Shown piece after piece: positions 21,980-34,170 of a DNA stretch of 64,000 nt. The notes below the pieces were generated by a model. The model did not search any database, was not told where the DNA came from, and saw only the letters and a program-made list of their open reading frames with translations. Position 1 is the stretch's first letter. The number at the start of each line of letters is the position of its first letter. A program made the position numbers and the translations under genes. Location of the stretch: assembly GCA_963989385.1 (NCBI GenBank), contig OZ022509.1, positions 75,476,667-75,540,666 on the forward strand, in the 5' to 3' direction. This stretch comes from Ctena decussata. Taxonomy: Eukaryota; Mollusca; Bivalvia; Lucinida; Lucinidae.

Positions 21980-23775
21980 ACAAGAGGGCCATGATGGCCC
22001 TGGATCGCTCACCTGAGTATCCTGTGAACTTAACCTCAGAAACATCCATACGTCCAACAGACAGAGTTTCACGAAGATTCAATGGAAAATGAACTCTTTA
22101 TTGTGTACCTTAGGTTTTTATAAGATTAAACCTACTGACCTTGTTTTTGACCCTACATGACCCAGTTTCAAACCTGGTCTAGGTTTCTTGGATATAAACA
22201 TTCTGCAAAGTTTCATGAATATCGGATCAAAACTGTGCCCTCTAGAGCGTAAACAATGTTTTTCTAAGGTTTGACCTAGTTTTTGACCTTACATGACCAA
22301 GTTGCACCCTAACTCCAGATTTGTAGGAGATAAACATTTTGACAAAGTCTCATGAAGATTAGAACAAAACTGTGTCCTCTAAAGCGTTCACATGGTTTTC
22401 TAAGAACTGACCTAGTGACCTAGTTTTTAACCTGACATGGCCCAGTTTCAAACCAAGTCTAGATTTCATAAAAATAAACATTTTGACAAAGTTTCATGTA
22501 GATTATATCATAACTGTGCCCTCAAGAGTGTACACAACGTTTTTCTAAGATTTGACCTAGTGACCTAGTTTTAGACCCCACATGACCCAGTATCAAAGTT
22601 GGTCTAGATTTCATTAAGATAAACATTCTGACCAAGTTTCATGATGATTGGATCGTAACTGTGCCCTCTGAGTCATTCTAAGATTTATTTCTATTTTTAG
22701 CTCTGGCGGCCATTTTGTATAGTGGAGTGGAACCATTTCAGAAATTTTTGTTTAGAACCATGAGTCAAACACTTCTGTGAAATTATTTTGAAATGGAGCC
22801 AATGGCTTCAGAAATGTCGTTTAAAGGTTTTTCTATATTTAGCTCAGGTGGCCATTTTGTTCAGCAGAGCTGAACCATTTCAGCAATTTTGGTATAGGGT
22901 CTCCTAAGGAACATTTCTATGAAATTATTTCAAAATCTTCCCAGCAGTTTTGGTGGCGAAGTAGTTTAAAGATTTTTCTATTTTTAGGTTAGGCGGCCAT
23001 ATTGTTTAGCGGAAAGGAACCGGTAGAGCAATTTTGGTAGCAGGACTCCTTGGGAACATTTCTGTGAAATTATTTCAAAATCTGCCCAGCAGTTCTGGAG
23101 AAGTCGTTTAAAGGTTTTTCTATTTTTAGCTCTGGCAGCCATTTTGTTCTGGGGAGCGAAACCATTTGAGCAATTTTGGTTGAGGGTCTCCTAAGGAACA
23201 TTAATGTGAAATTATTTCAAAATCTGCCCAGCAGTTTTGGAGGCGACGTCGTTTAAAGGTTTTTCTATTTTTAGCTCTGGCAGCCATTTTGTTCAGCGGA
23301 GCGGAACCGTTTTAGCAATTTTGATAGAGGGTCTCCTAAGAAACATTTCTGCGAAATTATTTCAAAATCTGCCCAGCAGTTTTGGAGGAGAAGTTGTTTA
23401 AAGGTTTTTCTATTTTAAGCTCTGGCGGCCATATTGTTCAGCGGAGCAGAACCGTTTGAGCAATTTTGGTTAAGGGCCTCCTAAGGAACATTTCTGTATA
23501 ATTATTTCAAAATCTGCCCAGCAGATTTGGAGAAGTTGTTTAAAGGATTTTCTATTTTTGGCTCAGGCGGCCATTTTGTTCAGCGGAACGGAACCGTTTT
23601 AGCAATTTTTGTAGAGGGTCTCCTAAGAAACATATCTGTGAAATTACTTCAAAATCTGCCCAGCAGTTTGGGAGGAGAAGTCGTTTAAAGGTTTTTCTAT
23701 TTTTAGCTCTGGCGGCCATATTGTTCAACGGAGCGAAACCGTTTGAGCAATTTTGGTAAAGGGCCTCCTAAGGAG
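21980..23775 (+). mobile_element. Element E: Helentron-like 5' end plus tandem arrays
   Basis: The 5' end is ACAAGAGGGCCATGATGGCCC (hairpin), then CGCTCACCTGAG. Units with GACCTAGTTTTTGACC and CATGACCCAGTTTC follow, at a period of roughly 135-150 bp (22130-22680). Then come eight units of ~143 bp (22690-23775), starting near 22690, 22826, 22972, 23112, 23256, 23402, 23549 and 23692. Each begins with a CTATTTTTAGCTCTGGCGGCCA-like phrase (some slightly diverged) and contains TCTGCCCAGCAGTTTTGGAG. The 3' end is missing; the array stops at a different repeat at 23776. Confidence 0.65.
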
Positions 23776-24175
23776 TGAGTGAGTGATATGGGTTTTACGG
23801 CACATCAGCACCAAACGGGCTATTTCGCGCCGAAAACGTTATAAAAGGAACAAGTGTTTTATGCATAAAGTCAGAAATGAATGCACAGTATAAAAATGAA
23901 TCAAGTCGGGTATGTGGTAAAACGCGCCGATCAACGGCTATCTTAAGACAGATAACATAAAACGAACTCTCGACCAGCGAGATGAGTAAACGCAAATTTA
24001 AATCAACTGTTGTAAAAATACCTCGACTTAGCTAAACTATATTTTACTATATATGCCAATCTCTTTCAGAAAAGAGAAGATTTTCACTGGTTCAACCGTG
24101 TCAAACAGTTGTTTCATACTGTTGACACGGAAGAACCTAGCACGCGTAACACAAAAATCCGTGCAATCTAAAAGA
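23776..24175 (-). mobile_element. SINE-like repeat in reverse orientation
   Basis: The left edge AGTGAGTGAGTGATATGGGTTTTACGGC is the reverse complement of a GCCGTAAAACCC tail, similar to the GTTAAACCC tails at 3940 and 5190. It interrupts the array of element E. No clear A/B boxes were found, so the class is tentative. Confidence 0.35.
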
Positions 24176-24240
24176 CCAGAGGGCCAATGGCCCTATATCG
24201 TTCACCTGAGCACTGAGGTTACAGCAACAAAACACCATGC
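24176..24240 (+). mobile_element. Element F: Helentron-like 5' end
   Basis: CCAGAGGGCCAATGGCCC (hairpin) followed by CGTTCACCTGAGCAC copies the left-end structure of element E. No 3' end of this type follows nearby, so it is truncated or divergent beyond about 24240. Confidence 0.5.
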
Positions 24241-25433
24241 ACAACAGCAATAAAAACACCATTTATGTAGAGGATAATATCACAAACATTTATGAAAAAA
24301 AAAGCTTCATCCCCTCTTCATGGCTTCTTAGATTGTGGTGTTATCAGGGTATTGGAGATGGTGGTGATGAAGAGTAGAAGATTGTTAACAGCAATATTTA
24401 CCTAAACAAAACAAAAAAATGCCAATGAATATAAAGTAGAACAAACACAAATATTGAACATGGTTGCTTTTTATTAGTTTGTATTCAATGAATCTACATT
24501 TTAGTGGTAAATAATAGTAATTTACAGCAGTAGCAGAATACAGCAAGTGAAGAGGAAGTCACAGATTCCAAACCAGTACAATTGGTCAATGAAACCACCA
24601 GCTGATACGCAAGGTGGGGGATCACATGATTTTTGTTTATGGATGCTGCAAAGGGAAATGATGATTTAGATAATCTTGTTTGTCTCATTCTTTCATGCTG
24701 TCGTTTAAGATTCAGTACTTCTGTCACAGACCTAGCTAAATGTAGTTTTTTTTTTGTTCAATCAATGTTGTTAGAATAGGGAAGATACACTGAAAAATGA
24801 CTAACAAAGTACTCAATGTTAGTATTTTAACACATTCAAAGAGAAATACTACACTATTTAGCTTGATCATTAACTCAGACGTGTGTCTGCAGCATACTGA
24901 AAGATAAACCATGTGATTCCCTTCCTGATTCAATGTCGGAGTGAATTCTGGACATGTTCATTTTTTTAAAGCACAACTGTAACAAATAATAAAAGGGGTA
25001 TGATCCATTGAATGTAAGAAATTTTGGCAAACGTTTGTTTCAGTTAGTTTGCGAGCTTTGTGGGTTTATTGAGCTTACCACTGTTAATTTGATTTTTTGT
25101 GTTGCCACAGAATATTGTAGAGCAAACTATGGAGTACATATGATCTTATATTTAACTGGACTACTAAATGTCAGTCAACACTTGTGCACATATATTTGGG
25201 CATAAGTAGCAAAATTTAGCATTAAATAAATGCATGCATGAAGAAAATTTCTATTTTAGATGTGTTTGTTCCGATGTAGGGTAAATTTTCTTTGTATGTG
25301 CATAGTTTTTGATTTCCCAGATTAATTTTTGCAACTATAAATAGAAGTAATACGTGTAAAATACATAGTATATTTAATGAGATCATACCCCTGTATGAAA
25401 AAAGATGATCTACAAAATCAATGGTAAGATATA
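24241..25433. other. Intergenic, unassigned AT-rich DNA
   Basis: Several 60-77 codon open frames on both strands lack any recognised domain. GGGGTATGATC near 24995 and GATCATACCCC near 25381 form a short inverted pair around 25.0-25.4 kb. Confidence 0.4.
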
Positions 25434-26109
25434 ATCACAGTATCCGAACTACATGTACAATCTCTTCCGGTTTTCATAGCGTTGAATCGAGAGTACAAAC
25501 ATTCGCTTATAGCCAGTAGTCGGAATTCATTATGTTTTGAGATTTTATCCGGAATCTGCCGCGTCATTTATAGCTATTCAGCTTCGAAAATGTAAAGAGG
25601 TAAGTTTAATATAATTTGCTGTTCGGTCTTTTACTTTATTACCCTGTACAATGTCGTGTATGGGTGGGTAGTAATTGGTACAGTATTCAAATCGCCCTTG
25701 GCATGATTCTTAAACATTTTGAGCATTTTCTTACATGTTTTATAAAAAAATCTTTAGAATAAACGGAAGGCGTTATCAATCTACAGTTTGTTAGTTTTGA
25801 TAAAAGAATGATAGCTAAGTTTTGCCCGACACAATCTCGTGTTAAATTAAGCTGTTCGGAAAAAAAAAATCTGCGACGGCAAGGATTTTTTCATTGTACA
25901 GGGCAATAAAGTAAAAGACCGAAGAGAAAATTATATTAAACTTACCTCTTTACATTTTCGAAGCTGAATAACTATAATAACGCAGTAGATTCCGGATAAA
26001 TACTCAAAACATAATGATTTCCGGCTACTGGTTATAAGCGAATTTTGTACTCTTGATTCAACGCTATGAAAAGCGGAAGAGAGGGTACAGTGCGTTCGGA
26101 TACTGTGAT
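25434..26109. mobile_element. Long inverted repeat, about 220-bp arms (foldback-like)
   Basis: Left arm 25434-25653 runs from ATCACAGTATCCGAAC to CCCTGTACAATG. Right arm 25892-26109 is its reverse complement with scattered mismatches. The 238-bp centre is unrelated. Shared landmarks include CATAGCGTTGAATC, TTATAGCCAGTAG and GAAAATGTAAAGAGGTAAGT. The arms may be an inverted duplication of one exon-like segment, since GAG|GTAAGT resembles a splice donor, or a foldback transposon. No target-site duplication was identified. Confidence 0.75.
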
Positions 26110-27893
26110 AATCAATTGTATACATGCATTTGGCACTAATAGTAATGTATGTTAAAAAATGATACTAGAAAAATGGTAAGTAATAGGACCCCGTTTTGAT
26201 TTATGGTATAGTTGCCGGCATTTAAATCATATGTACCAAATCAGAAAAAACAGTAACAGGCTTTAACAGCTTTCTATTATCAGGTTGTTCATATTTGATA
26301 TGTTGTTTGGAATTAACCTCTGGTAGAGTCATGAAAATATGACCAAAATACAAAATCATGCTTATATGACAGTGGTTGCTTTGGGTCAAAATGTTAAAAC
26401 TTTCCTCACAACTCAATGCAAATTCTTTAAAAGAAAACACATGCTGAGATGCCTCATTAGAAGTGTTTGAGGTGGTTCTAATTGGGAGATCTAATGAGGG
26501 GTCACAACATATGCTTTTATCAAAAATAAGGAAAATTATGCCTAAATTTTGTTAGCCCTTCTCAATTGGAACAATGAAAAATGCGACAGAAAATGATATG
26601 AATTAACAAAAGCAATGGCAAGACAAAATGAATTGTATACACGCATTTGGCTTTAATAGTAATCTACGTTTACAAAAATGATAAGATGTGATTATAAATT
26701 TGAAATAACTTCACAGAAACTTTCACCAGTTTCAAATTGAAAAATTTACAGGGCTGCAGATAAGAGGGGGTATTGAGGATTATTCAGGATTATTCAAAGA
26801 TATTTTTTTTATTTCTCAATGAAAACAGATGTTGTGATGCTATATTAGAATTGTTGAGTGAGATGATTCTAATGAGCGGTCACAACATATGATGAAAAAT
26901 TAAGGAAAATTACGCCTAAACATTCCTGTAAACCTTTTCATCTGGAACACTGAAAAAATTCTGTTGTAAAAAGATAGGAAATGACAAAAGGATTAAAGGA
27001 ATGGTCAGATATTATCAATTGTATACATGCATTTGGCAGTTATGTTATCTACATTTACAAAATTTGTAAAATGTAGTTGAAGATGTAAAGTAGGACTAGG
27101 TTCAAAGACATGTTCAACAGTTTCATGGGGAAACAACAAGGGTCCAGATAAGAGGGGGTATTGTGATTAATTCAAAGGAAATTTTTCTTATTTCTCAAAG
27201 AAAACTTATGTTGTGATGACTCTTTAGAAGTGTTTAGTGAGGTGGTTCTAATTGAGAGATTTAATAAGGGGTCACAACATGTGCTTTTAGGGAAAATAAG
27301 GAAAATTATGCCTAAAATTTTGTTACCCCTTCATAATTGGAACAATGAAAAATGCGACAGAAAATGATATGAATTAACAAAAGCAATGGTAAGATAAAAT
27401 GGAATTGTATACATGCATTTGGCACTAATAGTAATCTACGTTTACAAAAATGATAAAATGTGATTATAAATGTGAAATAACTTTACAAAAACTTTCACCA
27501 GTTTCAAATTGAAAAATTTACAGGGCTGCAGATAAGAGGGAGTATTGAGGATTATTTAAAGATAATTTTTCTTAGTTCTCATGAAAACATATGTTGTGAT
27601 GTTATATTAGAACTGTTGAGTGAGATGGTTCTATTGAGCGGTCACAACGTATGATGAAAAATTAAGGAAAATTATGCCTAAATTATTCTTGTTACCCCTT
27701 TTTATCTGGAACGCTGAAAAAATCTGTTGTAGAAAGATAGGAAATGACAAAAGGAATAAAGCAATGGTCAGATATTATCAATTGTATACATGCAGTTGGC
27801 ACTAAAGTTATCTATATTTACAAAATTAATAATATGTGGTTGCAGATGTGAAGTAGGTTCACAGACATGTTGAACAGTTTTATGGGGAAACAA

Positions 27894-29046
27894 GAATTCT
27901 GCAGAATGCAGCGTCTCGCCTGCTGGCGATTTGTTACAAAACAGAGCTAAATCAGCAAAGATGTATGCATGAACCAAGATTCTTGGCTCTAGCCCTTATC
28001 GTTTCTGAGAAACAGACCTAAATGCGTAAAGTTGCCAAAAACTTGCAAAGTCAGCCAACCATAAAATGTTGGTAAAGACTCAATATTGATGATGACTTTG
28101 AGTTTTTCTGTTCCAGATAAATGCATGACCCAAGTTTCATGGCTCTAGCTCTAATAGTTTCTGAGTAACAGACACAAATGCTAAAACTCAACAAAAAATT
28201 GCATGCAAAGTCAGTCAATTTTAAAATGTAGGTCAACACTCAATACAGATGATGGCTCTGAGAGTTATTCTTCCAGATGTATGCATGAACCAAGTTTTAT
28301 GGCTCTAGCCCTTTTAGTGTCTGAGAAACAGACCTAAACGTGAAAACTTGACAAAAAATTGTTAAGTCAGTCAACCGTAAAATGTGGGTCAAAATTCAAT
28401 GTTGATGATGGTTTTGAGATTTACTCTTCCAGATGTAAGCATGAACCAAGTTTCATGGCTCTAGCCCTTATCATTTCTGAGAAAATGACCTAAACCTGAA
28501 AACTCTACAAAAAACTGCATAGTCAGTCAACCATTAAAACTAGGTTAAGATGCAACATTGATGATGGCTTATAGCTGTACTCTTTCAGACGTATGCATGG
28601 CCCAAGTTTCATGGCTCTGGCCATTATAGTTTCTGAGAAAATGAGCTAAACGCAAAAACTTGACAAAAAATTGCTAAGTCTGTCAACTGTAAAATCTAGG
28701 TCAAACTCAACACTGATGATGGCTTTTAACTGTACTCTTCCAGATGTATGCATTACCCAAGTTTCATGGCTCTAGCCCTTATAGTTTCTGAGAAAATGAC
28801 CTAAACGCAAAAGGTCAACAAAAAATTGCGAAGTCAGTCAACCGCAATACCTTGGTCAAGACTCAAAATTGATGATGGCTTTTAGCTGTACTCTTCCAGA
28901 TGTATGCATGACCTAAGTTTAATGGCTCCAGCTTTTATAGTTTCTGAGAAAAATGACCTAAATGGAAAAACTCGACAAGAGTTTACGCCGCCGCCGACAC
29001 TGGAAAAGCAATACATATGTCTCGCCTCTGCTTCGCAGGCAAGACA
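27894..29046 (+). mobile_element. Element K: Helentron-like element in the palindromic array
   Basis: The 5' end is GAATTCTGCAGAATGCAGCG, then TCTCGCCTGCTGGCG. The 3' end is GTCTCGCCTCTGCTTCGCAGGCAAGACA, a hairpin. GTCTCGCCTGC is inverted between the ends with different offsets. About six ~155-bp units fill it, marked by GATGTATGCATGACCCAAG, TTCATGGCTCTAGCC and TTTCTGAGAAA. The array sequence resumes on both sides (GGGGAAACAA and ACAATAGGG), giving a clean insertion. Confidence 0.7.
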
Positions 29047-29256
29047 ACAATAGGGCTCCAGATAAGAGGAGGTATTGAGATTAATTCGAAGAAAATCTTT
29101 CTTATTTCTCAAAGAAAACCTATGCTGTGATGACTCATTAGAACTGTTGATTGAGGTGATTCTGAGATGGTTCTAATGAGGAGTCACAATATATGATTTT
29201 AGAAAATAATGCGTAAATTATTCCAATCACCTCTACTTTATTGGAACATTGAAAAA

Positions 29257-30742
29257 CTAGAGCAAGTGAGCAGGGGCTCACTTATACCCCTGGCCAGCGT
29301 CACCGCCTAATAAAAACACACTTCATATAAAACTTCAAAGTTAATTTTAACAAACAGACAGGCGGACAATTAATAAGAAACCAAGTGAAAGGCCTATAAA
29401 CATTATATCAACGGGTTCCATTAAATATTTGCAATAAGAAAAGGAATATGCAAGTTAAACATAAAATTTAAACATTAATTTACACGAACTTCAATGTCTG
29501 TGACCTTGACCTAAAGTCAACAGCAGCATCCAAATGATGTCAACTAATGAGTTTCCACCTAGCAGCAAACCTAGGAACATAGCAAAAGGTTCCGTTCAAG
29601 TGTATTGAAAATATAATTAAAATAAGCAACAACATAACACAAAATTTAACACTAGAATTGTTTTTCTACGAAAAAACAGATGTCTCCTCCCTTTCTGATG
29701 TCAAAAGGATCAGTCATTAAATACAATTTCAAACGGAAACTTTAAATACAATTTCTAATGCAAATACTGGTCATTTTTCATGCAAACAATGAGCTCGCAT
29801 CCAGTTAAGATGTTTTGTGATAGACTAATAGACAGATGCCAAGCGAAAAACAATATGTTTTCCTACCCTGAAGCAGGGATTCATAATAAGTAAAAAGTAT
29901 AAATGCAAGAGTTATAGTTGTTATGCTCTGCATGTCATGTAATGTTGACTGATATTCATATTTAGTTTTTGTGAAAAAATGTAAATGCAAGAGTTACAGT
30001 GCTCTGCACGTCCTCTATTTATATGTTGACTGATATTGTATGAAGTTTCATGAATATAGCTTAAACGGTTTTCAAGTTATAGATCTTAGACGATTGAGAC
30101 ACGATTTTGTGAATGACAAAGTTCCAAGGGAAATAACTAAAATAGTATATATGCTGTGCTCTGCAGGTTGTCTAGTGTTGACTGACATTTGTATGAAGTT
30201 TTGTGAATATAGCTTGTTTGGTTTTCAAGTAATAAAGCGATTGAGACACGATTTTGTGACTGACAAAGGTCCAAGGAAAATAACTCAAGAAGTATAAATG
30301 CAAGAGTTATGGTTCTTGCTCTTCTAATGTATGAAGTTTCGTGAATATAGCTTGAATGGTTTTCAAGTTATAGAGCAGACACAACTGAGACACAATTTTG
30401 TGACTGACAAAGTTCTAAGGGAAATAATTCAAATAGTATAAATGCTAAAGTTATGGTTCTTGCAATGTGCAAGTCGTCTGATGTTGATTGATATTTGTAT
30501 GAACTTTCATGAATATAGCTGCAAAATAATTAGTATCCATCCTCAGCTAAAATACAAAGCATCATTGAACAAGGTCTGGTTAACAGAAGCAAATGAAAAA
30601 AACTTAACATAAAACTTTAACGCAAATGTTAACTTACGTACGGACGGACAAACTAACGGACGGACGAATGGAAAGATGGACGAACGGACGGAAAGAGGAA
30701 AACTATATACCCCTCGACATATTTCGTTTGCCGGGGGTATAA
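29257..30742 (+). mobile_element. Element G: Helentron-like element, second family
   Basis: The 5' end is CTAGAGCAAGTGAGCAGGGG, then CTCACTTATACCCCTGGCC. The 3' end has an ACGGACGG-rich run, then TATACCCCTCGACAT and GCCGGGGGTATAAC. TTATACCCC is inverted between the ends. The body has ~150-bp units with GAATATAGCTT and GACACGATTTTGTGA. The host array unit resumes on the right (GACAAAAGCAATGG). Element H at 61302-62311 has the same ends. Confidence 0.68.
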
Positions 30743-31959
30743 CAATATAAAATGGTTAGAAATGACAAAAGCAATGGTAAAATATAATCAATAGTATACA
30801 TGCATTTGGCACTAATAGTAATCTATGTTTGCAAAAATAAAAATAAAAATTTGTTTGTAGATGTGAAATAATTTCACAGAAATTTCAAAAGTTTGATGGG
30901 GAAAAAACAGGACTCCAGATAAGAGAGGGTATTGAGGATAATTCAAAGATATTTTTTTTTTCATTTTTCAAAGTAAACGTATGTTGGGATGGCTCATTAG
31001 AAGTGCTTTAGTGAGATGACTGTAACTGAGAAGGTTTAGTCTAATGAGGGGTCACAACAAATACTGTTATGGAAAAGTAAGGCAAATTATGACGAAATTA
31101 TTTTTATTACTCCTTCTTATAGACCCGTTGTTATAGAGAACACTGAAAAAGCTGATAGAAAATGATAAAAGCAATGGTAAGATGTGATATGTGGAATTCA
31201 TGCATTTTGCATGAAATTAAGTTGTGTGTTTGAAAATGTTTAAATGTGGCAATAAGGACAGGGGTTTGCAAAGTGAAGGAAGTGTTGAACATCGTAGCTG
31301 CCAAGTATCAAGTACATCTACAGACCATGAAGAAGAAGGCTGCAAAGTTATACCAAGTATGAACCAAATCCATCAAACAGTTTGCAAAATGTAAGCTCTT
31401 AAAAAAACTTTTAACGTAAATGTGGTTGCTGATGTAAAAGATGGTGGACTTTTTACTGGACTTTGTCCAGGCGAGTTAAAAATTACAAAGCAGCAAGAGA
31501 ATATCAGTTATATACATGCACTTGGTACAAAAAGTAATCTACGTATATAAAAGAGATACTATGTGAGTATAGATCTAAAATAATTTTACAGAAAATTTTA
31601 ACTTTTCTTTGCGGAACAAATTTGGAATCCAGATAAGAAGGGGTATTTAGGATAATAAAAAGATACTGTTCTTTATTTCTCAAGGAAACAGTTTTTGTGA
31701 CCCTCATTGGAACAGTCTCAATGAGATGGTTTTGATGAGGGGTCACAATGTATGTTTTTATGGAAAAAAGAGGAAAATTATCTTGAAATTATTCCTGTTA
31801 CTCCTTCTTATTTGCAACACTGACAAATGATATAGAAAATGGCTCAAGATGTAATAAATAGTATACATGTACGTGGCATGTGGCACTGGAATTAAAGTTT
31901 GTGTAAGAAAATGATAAAATTTGGTAATACAGATAGATAAAAGAATTTTTTTTTTTTTT

Positions 31960-32830
31960 GTTAAGGTGGTGATTTATGATAAATGTAAAAATCTGCAATA
32001 AACCATAAAAAAGGAACGTATCGCCCTGAAAGTTAGCAGACTTCTTATTTTCGCTGTTCTTTACAGTTTAGAGTACAAAATAGACGTACATGCTGCTTAA
32101 AAAAGTGTTTTTATAAGGAAAGATCAAAGGGTAATTTTCTGCGAATAAATCTGAAAAAATAATATCGTTATTGAAAATTTACGTAATGCTGAAGGTGCAA
32201 TATTGCATAATGAAGAGCGTCCTAGCAATTATTTATTCCAACTCTTTCTCAAATTGTAATGTAGACCAGATGAAAACGGAAGCTTTTTCTCAATGTTCAG
32301 CCATGTACAAAGTCAATGTACACTGGACGCATTTATTAAATATAGGGTAGGCAAGCATACCTATGTTAACACCTACAATATAGATAATACATTACTGACA
32401 TGATCAGTGGTGTGTAGATGAAATTGTTCAACCTTGCTAAAATAGTATCACCTGTCTCACCTGTGTGTTTTGACAAAAAAATTTGGACACAGACTGCATC
32501 TTTTTTCAACTGCTCAGCCTGATAATGTGTGAAAGAGATGGAAAAAATAATTGCTAGGACGCTCTCCATTATGCAACAAGGTACTCAAAGCACTAAGAAT
32601 ATTTTCAAAAATGGTATTATTTTTTCAGATTTATTCGCAGAAAATTACCCTTTGATCTTCTCTTATAAAAACAATTTTTAACATTAACAAATGCTGAATT
32701 TTGGGATTCTAAATTATGAGAAACAACATAAATAAGGCATCTGCTAAGTTTTGGAAAGATCAGTGTTATTTTGAGTATTTTATGCAGATTTTTGTCTTTG
32801 TCCCAAATCAGTGATTATCACCACCTTAAC
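31960..32830. mobile_element. 871-bp foldback element with terminal inverted repeats
   Basis: GTTAAGGTGGTGA at 31960-31972 is matched inversely by TCACCACCTTAAC at 32818-32830. Matching continues inward for about 300 bp per arm; for example AAGAGCGTCCTAGCAATTATTT near 32212 pairs with ATAATTGCTAGGACGCTCT near 32548, and GATCAAAGGGTAATTTTCTG near 32124 has its partner near 32650. There is no transposase ORF. It resembles a long-TIR MITE or foldback element. Confidence 0.78.
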
Positions 32831-33562
32831 AGTGGAAAAGCAATTTCCTTATGCTCTGCAGGCGAAACAACAATTAGCTATGTTCAGAACCTGGAAAAAT
32901 GCCAGCTGAACAAGAGAGATAGATCATAACATGAGTAAACAAGAATCATCATATTTTGTTTGACTAGTTATCCTGACAATATGATGTATTAATCCTAATA
33001 AAGGTTTTTGCTCTAATTAATGTTCCCTGCCTTTTCACCAAAACTAATTTTCTATTAAATTGCATAAAAAATCCTGTTTGTTTCTATGGATAACGAAAGT
33101 CTTTTAAATGGGATCTACTATTAAAGGGAAGGAATAAATTTTTTGCTTTAATAGTTGATTCCTACTGAGAAGGGACCAAAAATAGCAGAGTTGGTTCCTA
33201 TACAATACAATACAAATCTCTCTCAACATGACGTTTAATGATACAGGTTATAACAGAGGCATAAATGTGTATGATCCTTGAAGATAACAGATAAGGAATT
33301 ATTACCCTTCGCACTTGAATGCAGAGAGATTGATCACACCAGGCATCCTGAGCCTCTCCACCAAACGCTCAATGCCAGTCCTAGAATTGGTTTGACATTG
33401 AGCGTGTGGAGGATCGCTCCAAACCCAGAACGCTATCTTCATGGATAGAGGCAGCTGAATCGTCTGTACTCGAATGTTCAGAGTAAAGTAATAATTATAT
33501 TTATCTATATCGATAATCATATATTGCTGGACCATGAGTATAAATGTCTGCTACATGTACAT
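32831..33562. other. Intergenic with one hairpin
   Basis: It begins with a decayed K-type 3' end (AGTGGAAAAGCAATTTCC, then CTCTGCAGGCGAAAC). An imperfect hairpin lies at 33353-33412 (CGCTCAATG pairs with CATTGAGCG, flanked by CTCCAC/GTGGAG). The 77-codon minus frame at 33302-33535 covers it and is not recognised. Confidence 0.4.
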
Positions 33563-33669
33563 ACCCAGCAGGCATACAACCTTGGGTTGACACTGAATCA
33601 ACGTTGATCAATGTGACGTTGAGTCAACGTTGGGTCAATGACGCCCCTATACTGCGTGCCTGCTGGGTA
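33562..33669. mobile_element. Small MITE with 13-bp TIRs
   Basis: TACCCAGCAGGCA at the left is matched by TGC-TGCTGGGTA-type sequence at the right (GCGTGCCTGCTGGGTA). The 108-bp interior is itself built from repeats of TCAACGTTG and TTGGGTCAA. This AACGTTG-rich MITE type is, to my recollection, common in fish and other animals. It encodes nothing. Confidence 0.7.
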
Positions 33670-34082
33670 AACAATCACTATTCTGTTTAACAGGAGATAA
33701 ATACCACGATACACATTGATGATTCGCTCGTTTTGACTATCCTTTGATTACCCTGAAGGGCTGACACATGCTTTTAAAATAAGACTAATCGGTCAAGTGC
33801 ATGATTTTCGTACAAGGAACGTGCTAGTCTAGCGTAATGTGATATGAAAGTATATTTATTCAATTCACCTTAATATTGTTTATTAGGTGGTTTGGCAGTG
33901 GTTGATTAACTACACTTTAGGGTCAAATATATAATGTTGTTTTTTTTGTAAAGTGCAACATCACTGGGCATTTAATAAGATTAATATGGTACGTTATTAG
34001 TAAAGTTAATTAAAATATCTGAAATTGTTATGCAGTAACAGATAGATCAAGAGCTTTATGTGGGGGCAGGTAATTTAAAACT

Positions 34083-34170
34083 ACAGCAAGTGAGCAGGGG
34101 TTCACTATACTCTTGGCCAGTGCCACTGAACAGTTTCATTGTCCACAGAAGGAAACATGAAGTAACACAA
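34083..34170 (+). mobile_element. Truncated 5' end of a G-type element
   Basis: CTACAGCAAGTGAGCAGGGG, then TTCACTATACTCTTGGCCAG, matches the left end of element G. It is truncated where element I starts. Confidence 0.55.

Larger units (their letters stand above)
26110..31959. repeat. Tandem array of ~380-bp palindromic units
   Basis: The landmark ATTGTATACATGCATTTGGCAC or a variant recurs near 26113, 26633, 27020, 27405, 27780, 30790, 31507 and 31860. Each unit also has a foldback core: AGATAAGAGGGGGTATT, CATATGTTGTGA, then TCACAACATATG, AATTATGCCTAAATT and CTTATCTGGAAC. At least seven cores are visible (about 26420, 26750, 27130, 27525, 29050, 30905, 31620). The array is interrupted by elements K and G. 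A lone, nearly perfect core is at 36236-36432. Confidence 0.75.

Noticed and set aside
22690..23775. CRISPR-like array
   Set aside because: Eukaryotic window; units of ~143 bp are contiguous tandem repeats with no short repeat/unique spacer alternation.
24494..24727. 77-codon minus-strand gene
   Set aside because: No motif, no start context of note and no splice evidence; surrounding DNA is AT-rich repeat.
33302..33535. 77-codon minus-strand frame as a host exon
   Set aside because: It spans an imperfect hairpin and no family was recognised; kept only as a note in the intergenic entry.
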